The notes under the pieces are model-generated. The model had not been told where the DNA came from. It did no database searches and was given only the letters and a program-made list of their open reading frames with translations. The position numbers and the translations under genes were made by a program. Below are positions 45,641 through 57,825 of a stretch of DNA of 64,000 bases, piece by piece (position 1 is the first letter of the stretch; each line of letters begins with the position of its first letter). Source of the DNA: Fasciola hepatica (lineage: Eukaryota; Platyhelminthes; Trematoda; Plagiorchiida; Fasciolidae); contig CANUEZ040000210.1 in assembly GCA_948099385.1 (NCBI GenBank), positions 565,501 to 629,500 on the forward strand, read 5' to 3'.

Positions 45641-46380
45641 TGTACGGAGTTACTCAAACTCCAAGCTGCCCTGGCCAATAGTAACTTATCTTCTACCATA
45701 TTCGTCACTACTGGTGCCATCCAATTTATTGACTGTGACTTAATGCTATTCTTCGTCTACACCGACCACTTCTCCACCATTTTTCACGACAGCATGTTTC
45801 TTCTTACAGCCGAAAACAAAATGGTAAATTTCCGCCCTGGCTACCTACCTGCTACCCTGTTCAATATTTCGGGTAACTTATATTTTCCCAGCAACTGGGT
45901 CTCATCATTGTCCATGAAATTCTCCGCCTAAAGGGGCTCCTTTTCATCCTAAAAATGCATCGTTCCGCCTGGTAAAGTTATTATGGACGACCTTTCCACC
46001 CCCACCCACTCCACCCTTAGAGACCCCGGCGTATTCCACTCACACGCCCTTAACTTCTCGGAAGATGCATCATTCTAACTAACCACAGCTAGACGAACCC
46101 GAGGACCCATCCACGGATGTTTCTTGCAACCTGATGGACGCCCATCTATGCATCTGTCCCACTCTAGACCGCAGCTAGAGTATTGCCCGCTATTCACACA
46201 CTGGTCTCGGTCCCCCAATAAAATCCCTGGGGCTGTCCAGTACGCCGGCACCAAAATGTTATTGGGCTTGCCCACACCCCTAATTTACCGCCGTCGCCTG
46301 AGGCTGAACCTTGTTTTCCAATCCAGGTTAATATACAATGAAGTTTACACCTGAAACCACTTTCCATTCACCACCCTTTG
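45640..46380 (+). pseudogene. LINE-E: decayed ORF2 C-terminal half of a LINE-1 relative
   Basis: The plus strand follows LINE-1 ORF2 from the 'LSSAKPITSGVIQG' region (matched by LSSTIFVTTGAIQF) through the palm to the C-terminus. At the catalytic box LINE-1 reads FLFADDIKIV, while LINE-E reads FLLTAENKMV (45797-45826), so both catalytic Asp residues are lost. SMKFSA, ALNFSEDASF, LEYCPL and RRRLRLNLVF-like blocks follow with several stops. It is 5'-truncated at about 45640. Confidence 0.75.
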
Positions 46381-47660
46381 CTCCAGTCCCGCGGACTCTG
46401 TGCTATTTTCCTTTCGAAGCAGTGAAATATTCTCAGCTGAGTGTCCCGAGTCTAGTATGACTACTACAAGACCTGGAGCAGGCTGCTCTACAGAGTACGT
46501 TGTGTTTGTTTGTTGCTCGCTTTTGAGCTCGCACTTCTGATCCGGCTTAAAGTTTTCAATACATTGCTGTTATCCAATAAGTATTTTATCGTTGATTTGT
46601 CTTTTTAAGGAGCTTCATACTCCTTCCTCCCCTCTGCCACTATACATGCCATCACGCTCTTTGATTCTTTGTGTTAGTGACTGCTGGAAATCCATTTGAC
46701 ACCCATTTCTTCACAATCAAATTCTATGGTTCCCAGATATACTCGATTTTACTAGCCGCCGATTCCCAGCTCACCACTCAAAACATAATCCCAATGTGCC
46801 CTGGTCAGTAGTGCAATGGTCCTCCCCTGGTTGACATTACTCGCAACTTTACCCAAGCATATTCTTTCCCTTCACTTTGAGGAGTTTTTCGGTGCCATAA
46901 CCACTCTTATGCCCCCGTTTTGTTCTCTGCTCGCCACAAGTGGCTTCCAGCTGCTTGCGCATGTTGTCTCGGCTGCTCACAACCAGACCCTAAAATAACC
47001 TAAATTCCTCCCCTTCACACAAAGCTGCTTCCTCCGGTTACAACAAACTCTCCCCTCTCACCCCTGAATTGTGCATGACTTCCACATTCGAACACGTCTC
47101 AGTAACATAATTATTCCCAAATGGCTTCAAGGATCTCCCGAATATATCCCTCCCTGATTACATATCCGGTCGACGGTCGATTCCCAGCTAGGACCTATCG
47201 AAACCGCCTTTCCGTTTCTAATTTTCCTTAGAATTCTCTGGTCGTTTGTTTACAACCTAGGATTCCCTTTGCTGCTCTTATTACACAAAAAGCCACCCGG
47301 ACTCATGCATCTGGCTAACAGTTCCTTACAAGCCTGTTTCTTAACGGCCGCTCTCTTTGATCTCGAACCTCCGCGGAACCTTCGGTATCCGGCCACTCGA
47401 TGCCGAACTACGTGCTTATCAGCTACTTTACCTCCTCCATGTGAAACCACCATTAATCACTCGTGATTACCCCAAAAGAAAAGGAGCGCAGTCAGATCCA
47501 CCGCTTTGACCGGAGCACCCCAGATGCAATTTTTCTGGCAGGTTAAACCTTCCGTGCCCACTTGGTGAAGTGTTTTTCATTTTGGGTGCCCAGCCTGTGG
47601 ATGGCCAAATCTACCAGAATTGTTTGTGGAGTGCATACGACCAACTTATTTGTACCACCG
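46381..47660 (+). repeat. LINE-E 3' UTR
   Basis: A non-coding, diverged counterpart of 37255-37990. The clearest shared part is 47490-47600, with GATCCACCG and the CACTT/AAGTG hairpin at 47559-47572. Similarity is lost at about 47660. Confidence 0.6.
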
Positions 47661-48490
47661 GTTGTAAGCCGCTACTTCGAATTAAAGTAAAATGTAGAAA
47701 CGTGGACGGATTTTAAAGCAAAACAAGCTTTATCAAATTATTTTACCTAACCAGATCAACAAAATGTGAACGTGCAAACTATATACAGGCCCCAAATAAG
47801 CGGCCAAACTCAGCCTGAAAGTTAAAAATGAAGTTAGACAATACTCGAGGCGGAAAGCTTTCACAGCAGCTGAGTCAGAGGTTAAGCAAAAAATGTGTCA
47901 CGTTTGGTAAAATAAAATATGAACAAAACATTCAGATGTGTCTTTTCGTGTGCGTTATGAAATGTGCAGCATCCAGTTAGGAATTGGTGTTCTTCGGGAA
48001 TTGGCTTATGCGAAAAGGTTCGCCATGGATTTGCTATATTCTAGCCACATGAGTGCTTTCACTCCGCCTTCGGTGTGGTCTCAATCATAGTTTCCCATCA
48101 TGCCCGTTCTCGCTTCACAATGTCACTGTTGCTTTGTCGGATCATCCCTCACGGGACCAGCACAAGTTTTGTTTGCTTCTCTTGTCCGCTTCCTAGAACA
48201 AACCAGCTATCACTCCATTCACCGGGTGCTTAACGGTAGGGTCACTTCATTCTAGCTGTTATTCTGTTTGACAGGCCTCCAATGGTCCCAAAGCTTAAGG
48301 CCCCTTTCCGAGATGTCCTGTGGTCTCATCTTACTAATAAATATCAGGACTGAGGGTTTCTGTAACCTAAGCTTTACAACCTCATTTATTGCCGTACTAA
48401 TTCTTCAGTTTCAGATCAACGTTCAGTTTCGTGAAACGTCTCCGGAGCAATTCAGCTGCCTGCTATTTGGCCGGTGACTCCCTGCTAGCT
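47661..48490. other. Unassigned interval before LINE-D
   Basis: AT-rich, no open frame with a recognisable product. Early LINE-D sequence may reach up into 48240-48490 but I could not align it. Confidence 0.3.
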
Positions 48491-49525
48491 GCCCTCACTT
48501 AATAGCATCCCAGTTGGCTTTCCTCCCAAAATTCGTTCACTGCTTACCACCACTTTCTTGAACTGTCTTAAGGGTAGTGTACTAGGTCCTTTACTTTTTC
48601 TTATATACGTTAATGACATTTTTAACGTCATCACACACGGAGCTGCGTTACTTTTTGCAGACGACATAAAAATTATGTACTCCTTTGAACCTGACGCCTT
48701 AGCTTCTACCATTGCTAGCATAACGAGCGATTTACTATCGCTAGACTCATGGAGCAACCAACGGTTGATGAAATTCTCCGCTGTCAAAAGTTGTATCCTT
48801 ATGTATAAGTGTCAGGTTCCCTCAGGAATGTTTAAAATTAATGACCAGTTCATCCCCAACAGTCCGGAAGTAAGGGACTTGGGATTACAATATTCTTGTA
48901 CATTTAATTTCTCCGAACATTCGGCCGTGCAGGTTGCTAAAGTTAGACGGCTAATTGGTCTGATTAATAGAACCTTCAGTCTTACAGAGAGCAAGCTAAG
49001 CATTTTTAAAACTCACGCCAGATCACTTCTGGAATATTGCACTGTCGTCTTTTCTAACATGCGGCAGATTGACAGATTTGCAATTGAGAATGTACAACGT
49101 AGATTTACCAAACAACTACTAGGATATTCCTCGCCTTTAAATTATATGGAAAGATGTGAAATATTGCACCTAGAGCCCCTATGGCGGCGCCGTCTACGAA
49201 TGAACCTGTCTTTCTTTTGCAATATTGTAAAACGTACATCTTGCAATTCAGCCCCCCAGGTCAAAACTCCCTCCAACTATTCTTTACGATATAGGGACTG
49301 TATGGTCTTGATTCCAGTATCCAGGACTGCGATGCGGTCAAACTTCTTTATTGTTTAATATTCTTCCCTCTGGAACAAACTCCCACCTCAACTTAGGTCA
49401 ATGTCTTCGGCCTCTTTACTATTCAAAAAAGAAATAAATAAACATCTAACTGTCCAAAAACTGATTCGAATGCATGATCCCTACATGTCTATTACCCGAG
49501 ACTACGAACTGGACCTGGGATACTA
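48490..49525 (+). pseudogene. LINE-D: ORF2 RT and C-terminal region, one visible frameshift
   Basis: A 266-codon open frame (48558-49358) runs from KGSVLGPLLFLIYVND through FADD (48654-48665; FADDIKIMYSF) into the C-terminal region (SCTFNFSEHS, VQRRFTKQLLGYS, LEPLWRRRLRMNL). After 49358 the same protein continues one frame over with YSSLWNKLPPQLR and stops at about 49525. It is 5'-truncated at about 48490. The catalytic box is intact but the N-terminal two thirds of ORF2 are missing. It is a different subfamily from LINE-1; the proteins agree at the family motifs but differ at many other positions. Confidence 0.8.
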
Positions 49526-51712
49526 ACCAAAAGCTTAACAACTTTGTTCAGTAGACAGTTATTACCAATGGATGGTAAGGAGCATTCTGTACTATAGTTA
49601 GCAAATAAAAGCAGCCCAACCTATACTCCATGACTGTCAACAGCACACTCCACGTGTTTGTCTAGCCACTTCCTATTTTCAACGCTTCTGACCACGACCC
49701 CCTACTGGCCACCGTTACTCCGGTGATTCTTTTTTTATGCTGTCAGATTTTACCATAGTCGGTTAGGTTCTTTTTTTTATCAGCTGCCGCCAGGTGTAAG
49801 AGCATTTATAATGCTAGAAAATACATAGCAGCATATATAATATGGTCCTCAAGGTACCAGTCTCATCCACGCTTCAACTACTTACTCATTGAGACCCTAT
49901 TTCAACACACGAGATTCCAGGCCTCGTTCTGATGAACGAATCGCCACAATCGATGTGGTCTTCCATAAACCATTCGTCGAACTACACATAAGTATTTGCT
50001 CCCAGTGTCGCCTATTCTCGCTTCCTTGGTTTTTTGGTAACTCTCACTAAGCCTCACAAGAATTAGTCGCTAGTACCGGTCTTCTTCGCTTTCCGTATGT
50101 TGTTTAATCCAAAAAACAAGACCTCAACGTTGCGACCACCCATTTCTGTTACTGGCATGATATTGGTGTTCTGTCTCTCTCCCCTAACCCACAGCTGGTA
50201 GAACTGCCAGACTGCAGCCCTCTCCGTTTTGTTTTCAGAACCTGCACCCTAAGGACCATTGTCGCCTTCCGCTTCCCAGGAATAACTTGGACCCTCTCTC
50301 GCTGGACAGGACAAACGAGATTTACACACAACTTCATTTTCGCCCGTCTCACGATCGCTTTCCGCAAGATTCCCGCCATCGGACTTCTTGAATCTGGACT
50401 ACTCGATCTCACTGCATTCATACAACTCATTTTAATCCCATATGTCATCCTGCCCGTTCCGTGTTAGAACCCGCTAATACTGTTCAAACACTGGCACCTT
50501 TATTGTCACTGTTCATTGATTCATCGGTCACCAAAAAAACAACGTCCGGCGCTGACATATCTTTCAGTAGTCCTCCAGTGGGTAGCGAAGTAATTAGTAA
50601 CTACCTGCACTCTTCATCGGTCCATCCGATCGCATCCGCAATGCTGTTGCATCGAGTGTTCGGGCTCTGCAGATCACTGCGTTCACTCCACGATTAGACG
50701 TCTTCGATATACTTCCCATGCTGCATCGCCGCTCCGTTCCCATAATTTGTTACACCTGTCAAATTGGTCATTAGAAATGTGACACTAACCGTCTACTTAC
50801 TATACCATCACCGCTATCGAGACCTTTGATCTTCCAGATGTTGCATTCGTGTTATATTACCGAAACTGACCCCGTATGCAGCCTCTAAATCACACCACTA
50901 TCTGCACCGGTTGATACATTTTATTTATATATTCGTTGATCCACGGCCGCTTCCCGCGATATACCTGGGCAGTTTTATTGACCTGTCATTTTTGCATGGT
51001 ACATACCACACAGCATTCATCTATTGACGTACACTTATCCGTGGATTACTTTACCTTTCCTCTCGTAGAACTGAACACCTGTATAATGGATGTAACCACA
51101 CGGTCAATATTGATTAGTCTTCCACTTCCGCTTTGACATTTCATACCAACCCTACATAAAGTTAACAACTTGCCGCACGCTCACCTGTTTTCCTCCGGCC
51201 GTTTACTGCCACCATCACTCTGGTAGCATCCCTCCCAAGAAATACGCAATTGTTTGCAACATATATGATTCCTCCAGTATACAGCCACTACTTTATATAC
51301 TACCATCTTTGCAGACTGAAATATTTCCATGGTAATACTTCTTGACATACCTGTAGTAAAGTGAATAATTCACCGAACGCTTCGACGAGATTTCTATCCA
51401 TATGCCTCTCATATTCGGTAGCGCACCAAAAACATTTCCTTTGAATATGTTCGAATTTCCACTAGTGGTAATTATTTCATATACCACTTATGCATGTACT
51501 CCAGACCAACTGACATCATTCGACCTTGACCTTCAAATTTGCCGGGCAATACTACCGTTTTAGTTCACTGTAACACTCTGATACTCTGCATGCACTTGTT
51601 GTACCCTTTTGTGAATTGTCATTCCGGCATCACTATAATCATCTGATCATGCCCTCTAGCATGCTTCGGGCGCATCCGAAATATACAATTATTATATTAT
51701 ATTTGATTACGG
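49526..51712 (+). repeat. LINE-D 3' UTR, terminal hairpin and tail
   Basis: A non-coding stretch ends with sequence aligning to LINE-1's end (CGACCTTGACCTTCAAATTT...CCGGGC near 51520-51545). A TTCGG/CCGAA hairpin (51665-51680, loop GCGCAT) precedes AATATAC and ATTATTATATT. The uninterrupted target site of the MULE in LINE-1 corresponds to CCAGACCAACTGAC near 51502. Confidence 0.7.
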
Positions 51713-54556
51713 CGTGAATAGCTAATGTGTGGGAAGACCAACTGATCAACTCATACCCGCGTCCTCCGGCCATTTTGTCATTCATCTCCTTCATATACCA
51801 TTCGCTCCGGTCCATGCCGCACTAGTATTTTGCAGTTCATTTATTCTTCATTTCACATTGTTCACTAATTAAGTACTCGCCGTCTCCATTTATGAAGTTC
51901 TTGTGGCTCCGTGCTTCGCCGTAGTCGCTCGCAATATTATTGGACACCTCCTTTAAAATTTCTTGCTCACGGAGCCTCTATTTCCGATATGACTGTCTTT
52001 TCTGGTCATCTAAAGCCGAAACTTCTTACCCTCACTCCCGACCAGCTTGTAGTTTTCCACCTCAATTATTTTATTTGCTGTTCTCATTTGGTCTCATAGT
52101 CACGTTCATCCTGCCGATTGCAGCAGACTAGTGATCCATACAATTTTCTCTGTCATTCAAATCTTGCCCGAAGTTGACCAAATTATTACAGGACCTCATT
52201 CGTTTCTTCTATGATTTCTTTTTTTTAACTCCATCTATGCAAAACCTCATAGGCTTCAGGTTGCATCACTTGGTGTCGGCTTATTCCTCCACATGTCTCC
52301 TACTTTTATGTGTGCCGAAAAATGCTACCGAGCAACTGAACTTTCTGTAACACATTTCAGCGTGCTTATATTTGCCTACACTCTATCTGTAATTTCTATT
52401 AACATCATCACTGATGTGAACCGACCATGTATGCCGAAAGTTTCCCTGAAATACTTTGTTATCGTTGTTGTTTACCAGTACCTCGACACTAAAATGGAAT
52501 GTAACAAGTACATGACGATAAGATAAAGGCGGTTACGACACTAATTAGTAATCGAACTAGAATGTTGGCGATGGTGTGCCGTCAGAGGTTCACCTTTGGA
52601 TTAATAAGAAAATATGGACCAATTAGTGTGACTGGCAGGGTCTACGTAAAGTTGAGAGTTGTGTTTTCCCAAACTTCGTGGTCTTCAAGTGTATAACCAT
52701 GACTCTTTTAATCGCTAGCCCAATAAAAACTGACCCGAAAAACGCAATGCGACTGGTAGATGGCTGACAGTGTTACTTATGACCGACGATATATGTTTTA
52801 TTTAAACATTCCACTGTGTTTCCTTACCACGAAATAATACATACATGAGCGAAAAATACGAAATAGCGCGGTACATTGTGGGCCACAAAAGTTTCTTGAT
52901 TCCGTGATATCCTGGGTGAAATAAAGGTTAAGTAATTCACATAAATCAGAAGTGACATCCAGTGAGAAAATTCCATCGTGCTTCAGCTGAGAGGAAGACA
53001 CTACCTGTGGGCTCTGCCTAAAAAGGATGCGAGAAATTCTTCCACTGTTTCAAAGTTTGGTTTCTGACTAGAAGTGAATTGAGGTCTGAAAATAAAACTG
53101 CATTCGTTTACACTTCACTGGCGAAGAATCATATGCACTGGTAAGCGATCTTGCCCCTCCTAATTTTTCCGGTAAAGTTATTCCGTAAAAAAATTGAGGG
53201 CGCTTCTGTTAAATCGTTTTAAACCCACTAACGTTACTGCGGCAGGAACAGCCGGCTTCAGTGCGCTTCTCTGTACAAATAACAAATTAGTTCGTGCTTT
53301 TTACCTTGAACTTAGGGCAAGCTTCAATGTGCGATCGTGGTGCGCACTTTGATGGCTTGCATTGGCATCGTACGGTTGCTGGGATGACTACGACAAAATA
53401 GCAGTTAAAACCAATACTTCAAAGAGACTGAACATTGCAGAGGAAAGGAAGTTCTTGTGAACTGTTTCATCATGCCACACATATAACTGCAACTTGAGAA
53501 AGATAGTTTCTCCCAGATCGACCAGATACCATTGGGAAACACGAGCAAAATCTCCCCGGTACTTCAGACCCTTCAGTGATTGCCGCTTCACTGGTGCTTC
53601 TGTCAGGACTGCGAGCAGCTCTCGTGCTCCCTTCTAGAATACCCTGGGAAAAATGCTCCTTGTGGTTGTCTAATTTCCCGGCTTCCTCGTCCACAGCGGA
53701 TTATGGTTTTTTCCCGTAGCGAGACTGGTAGAGTACAGAGTATTCTTCTGCAACCTAAAACTTTTCACTTTGCCGCTAATCCAGATTCGGCCAGGCTTTA
53801 CTCAAAAATGCATTCTCTTTCCTTGCTCAAGCTCTTGTTCGAAACCTCTTGTTTCGTACGGCTCACATTCCAGTTTTACTCCGGGCAATAATTCGCATGA
53901 CTTCATTGTTGATTCGGACAGCCCCGAGTCTGTCAGTTGGAAATCTTAGGGTTCTTTTCTCTGGTGCTCATACTTGACCTACTGAAGTTACGATCCGAAG
54001 TATCATCCTTCCTTCATTGGACGATTTAGATTCATGACCCATTTTCATTCGTTTTTCCAACTCTTCTCCCATTCAGTGTAAATCTCCAATTTTTGATTCT
54101 GGTCCACTTATCCTGAGCCTAAATGTCGTTTTCCCGTTGCGTGTCCACATCTTGCTGTCTGTTAGCCAAATCAACGTTTCTTACCGTGAGAATTTACAGG
54201 ATTGCATACGCAACCAAGGACTGTAATTGAAGAAATGGGTTCTTTGGCTACTTAAAAGCAAAATTGTCGCAGAATGCATGCCAATAGCTGTGGTTCGTTT
54301 TTGGACAAATCCTACACGCTTGCAATAAATGGCGCATTCTCTCGTCGGCCAGGTATAATACAAACAAAGTCGTTGATGCCCCAGTTCACGCAGAATGCTT
54401 TCAGCAAAGTGTATGGAATAAAAGAAAAGCATCTGGCTCCTGTTACATATAATGGTGCCCATCGATACGTAAAAACGCTTGGCAAGAAATAGAAAGGGAT
54501 TTGTGGTCATTATTTTGAAAGCCCCACTGGCCTGTAAAGACTCATCAAAAATTCTT
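51713..54556. other. Unassigned region
   Basis: 51713-52240 is pyrimidine-rich and looks like more LINE 3' UTR, perhaps the rest of LINE-E displaced by LINE-D; the match is too weak to assert. From 52.3 to 54.5 kb I see only short frames without domains. Confidence 0.3.
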
Positions 54557-54881
54557 CTGAAGGTTCTACAAGATTTGTGAATGTGATTGTGTTCAACACC
54601 ACCTTGCCGAGCTCATCCATACACAACACGTTCTGAATTCCATCTCCTTGCGTGAGACATTTGAAGTAGGCGTTTAACTGTTCCTGACTGTCTTGCTTGA
54701 GCCACGGGACGTCAAACTTTTGTGTTTTACTAATAAATCTATTCGGCCGCGCACTCGCAAATTATCCACATTTGCACCTCTTGTGCCTTTCAATTTAGTA
54801 CCTAAGAAACTGTGAATCAATCTTGTTCTGGCTTTTGGATTCACGTAAATTGGCAGCGCTCCGATTCAATTGCGATTCTTG
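54557..54881 (-). repeat. 325-bp inverted repeat, left arm
   Basis: This is the reverse complement of 57501-57825 with about five substitutions, all transitions, and no gaps, so about 98.5% identical by eye. On the minus strand an open frame reads KFDVPWLKQDSQEQLNAYFK, CLTQGDGIQNVLCMDELGKV, then continues past the repeat boundary for 14 codons (EFLMSLYRPVGLSK) to a stop. The right arm leaves the frame at once. I do not recognise the product. Confidence 0.85.
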
Positions 54882-57500
54882 TGACTTACACCCGGAACTG
54901 AGGAAGATCAACTCCTAGAAGCTGAACTGCTAGAGCAATGAAAACCGTGCAAACGTATCACTGATCGGACACGGAAGGTTCGACCAACATGATAGCTTGT
55001 CCGCAGGACTGAACCGAAAACCTCTGTTAAACCTAGTGCATTTTGCGAAGCATAGAACGTTGGTTATGGTACCGTTGGCAGGTGCGAATGTGCCAAGGAG
55101 CTGCTCCAAGATAATGGTCAATCCAGGAGACTCTCCCACAAATTCATTCAACATACCACCTCATGAGTTTGATGCAGATGCAATGGCAGTTCGGCTACCA
55201 AAGATCATATAGAAGGAAATAAATTAATATTTTTTGAGGTGTTCTTTTGATAGGTAACGCATTACATAACAAGTGACAGGGGAAATTTTGCAAACCTTTG
55301 CGGCAAACAGGTTTTCCAGATCAGTTTTAGCTTCTAAAGCAACGGAGAAAGTAGCAGAAGAACAAGAAAGCAGCCCATCTGGCGTCTAGCCGCATGTAGT
55401 TACAGGATAGGGGCGCGAAAAAATGGTTCAGTTGTCCTCGCACTTTTACTATCGGCGCGCTCACCCTGTCCGTCAATTCGGATAACTTAAATATCCCAGT
55501 TTGATCACTAGAACTGGAGGCTAGTGCGGCAGTAAATCCTTTGGTTCACCTTCCGAATTTCCTGGTATAAGCTTCTGAGTTGCGTGGCTCCTTAGGTTCT
55601 GGCAGTACTTCCTGCTCCGTGTTAGAGGAGACCCTGTAGTGACATTCGGGTTGGTTCAACCGGCCTTTCCGGGGATTCGAAACAGTCGTCGGGAGGGTTT
55701 ATTATATGTCTCGCTGGAAGCCTTTCTCTGGGATAACGAAGTCGTGATAGTTGATACTCTCCTGAGTGAGGAAAGAGTGGCAAACCGTCGTTGCTGAATG
55801 TATTACTCGGTTACCATAAACGAATCAAGTGTCTTGACGGGCGCCTACAATGATCAAACTTCGCAGGGGTTGCTAAAGGGCCCGCGATTTCGTGGAACGG
55901 AAGCCACATAACAAACGTCACAATCACGTATTACAAATCCATGTAATGCCCATTGAGTTACTTTCCGAAATTCAGGTATACTTGGTTGTACAGGAAAGAC
56001 CAGCTAGTCACCGAGTTGCTAGTAGAAGTTTCCCGGTGTCGGAAATAATATGCTCGCCTGTACTGTCAGCAGGCGGCCAGCCTACCAGAGGAGTTTAGTT
56101 CTTTCTTTGTTCATTTTTTCGCTCATATTGGGGTTGTTCGTTTTAGACCAAATTATGTCAAAATTGGAGTTGGGCAAAAAATATACGGTTGTACCTTGCT
56201 TAGGCTTTAGGGTCGTGCAAACTGAGATAACGCACTCGCCGCCCCTCCCACGATTCATACATACAGGCTCCAACTAGACTGCCTGCTAGAAGCCAACCAA
56301 AGGTTGTATTTGATTATGATGGAAATGATTTCAAAGGAACTCAGGTTGTGCTTACTGTCGGTTTGCACTATATTTCGCAGTCAGTGGTTCACGGTTTTTT
56401 CCGGAACACGAGGGAAAACGGTACTCTGGTCCTCCGGACGCCAGTTTCGGAGAGAAGTTTGAGAAAATGTGGTCCGTTAGGAAAGCAAAATTTTTCGTAC
56501 AGTGGGGTATGATTGGCAAAATCCTATTGTTACAGCCTTCGAACCGCCGCATTGATTGACCTCTTTTAGACACACGTTGTTTTAATTCGTGGATCGATTT
56601 CGATTGAAATCGCGACATAACGGCACTTGTTCGTGTGCTTGTAGATAATCACGATCGGGAAGCTGTGGAGCTCATCAACCTTGTCGTTGAGGATAAAAGG
56701 GGTACTCGCCAACCGACCGCTTTTGCCCTTGAAGGATAACGCCCTGGACCGAGAAGCAAAACCTCCAAAAAATGTTCTAAGGCTAAGATGCGGAGAAACG
56801 GTAATGGTTCGTTGGGATTTTCCGCGGTCCTGCGGTTGACTCTGGAGGAGGATTTGAGTGTTCATCAGTAAGTGATAAAAAAATGGAATGCCGAATTATG
56901 GTAAACGAACTCAACGGAAATTTCAAATGTCACAGACACCCATGAAGGTCATATCCGATACACGTTGAATTTATATCGGAATTTCAGTTGTTAGCAGGCC
57001 CTACTGGTGTTCTTACCGATCTTTTGGCAGTAAAATCCTTCATTTACTCAAATGGATCTTATTTACATGTCGGTACCTGGAATGGGGGTTTTGGTGGGCA
57101 AAACACCAGCGCAATTGCTTCCAGACTGACCTGCGTTGAACTATTACTGATCGGTAAGTCTTCGGTAGCCGAAAAAATCGTAACAAAGGAGTACATTCAT
57201 CATTTGAATTCTGCTGCGAGCCAAAACTGCTCCACCATTTGGCAGCTAATTGTTCTCGCCAAAAACGCACACTTCAGCAGAAAAAAGCATTCCAAAATGT
57301 TTCTCAAACAACGAGACTTCATCACATGCTGGGACGTTACGAGTGGTATTATAAACAACATTTCTGCATTGTATTATAAATTGACTGCCGGTCGATTCCT
57401 TTTAGTAAACGGCTGGGGGCTGATAGAATGTATGGCAATGGTGGAAGTGAGGATGAGGTGGATAGCAGGTCCACTAGACTAATGATGGCGGTGCGAGTTG
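54882..57500. other. Spacer between the inverted repeat arms
   Basis: 2619 bp. Open frames exist: plus 54997-55212; minus 56865-56566; plus 56988-57482, of 164 codons. None has a domain I know. The spacer could hold exons of an unrecognised gene or be host sequence captured by a duplication. Confidence 0.4.
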
Positions 57501-57825
57501 CAAGAATCGCAATTGGATCGGAGCGCTGCCAATTTACGTGAATCCAAAAGCCAGAACAAGATTGATTCACAGTTTCCCAGGTACTAAATTGAAAGGCACA
57601 AGAGGTGCAAATGTGGATAATTCGCGAGTGTGCGGCCGAATAGATTTATTAGTAAAACACAAAAGTTTGACGTCCCGTGGCTCAAGCAAGACAGTCAGGA
57701 ACAGTTAAACGCCTACTTCAAATGTCTCACGCAAGGAGATGGAATTCAGAACGTGTTGTGTATGGATGAGCTCGGCAAGGTGGTGTTGAACACAATCACA
57801 TTCACAAATCTTGTAGAACCTTCAG
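57501..57825 (+). repeat. 325-bp inverted repeat, right arm
   Basis: Counterpart of 54557-54881. It begins CAAGAATCGC and ends CCTTCAG, where similarity stops sharply. A TTTCCCAG/GT site and a 67-codon open frame (57630-57830) lie in it; the left arm carries the same frame. Flanking bases do not show a target-site duplication. Confidence 0.85.

Noticed and set aside
54557..57825. A DNA transposon with 325-bp terminal inverted repeats
   Set aside because: No target-site duplication at the outer ends, no transposase in the spacer, and a coding frame crosses the left outer boundary.
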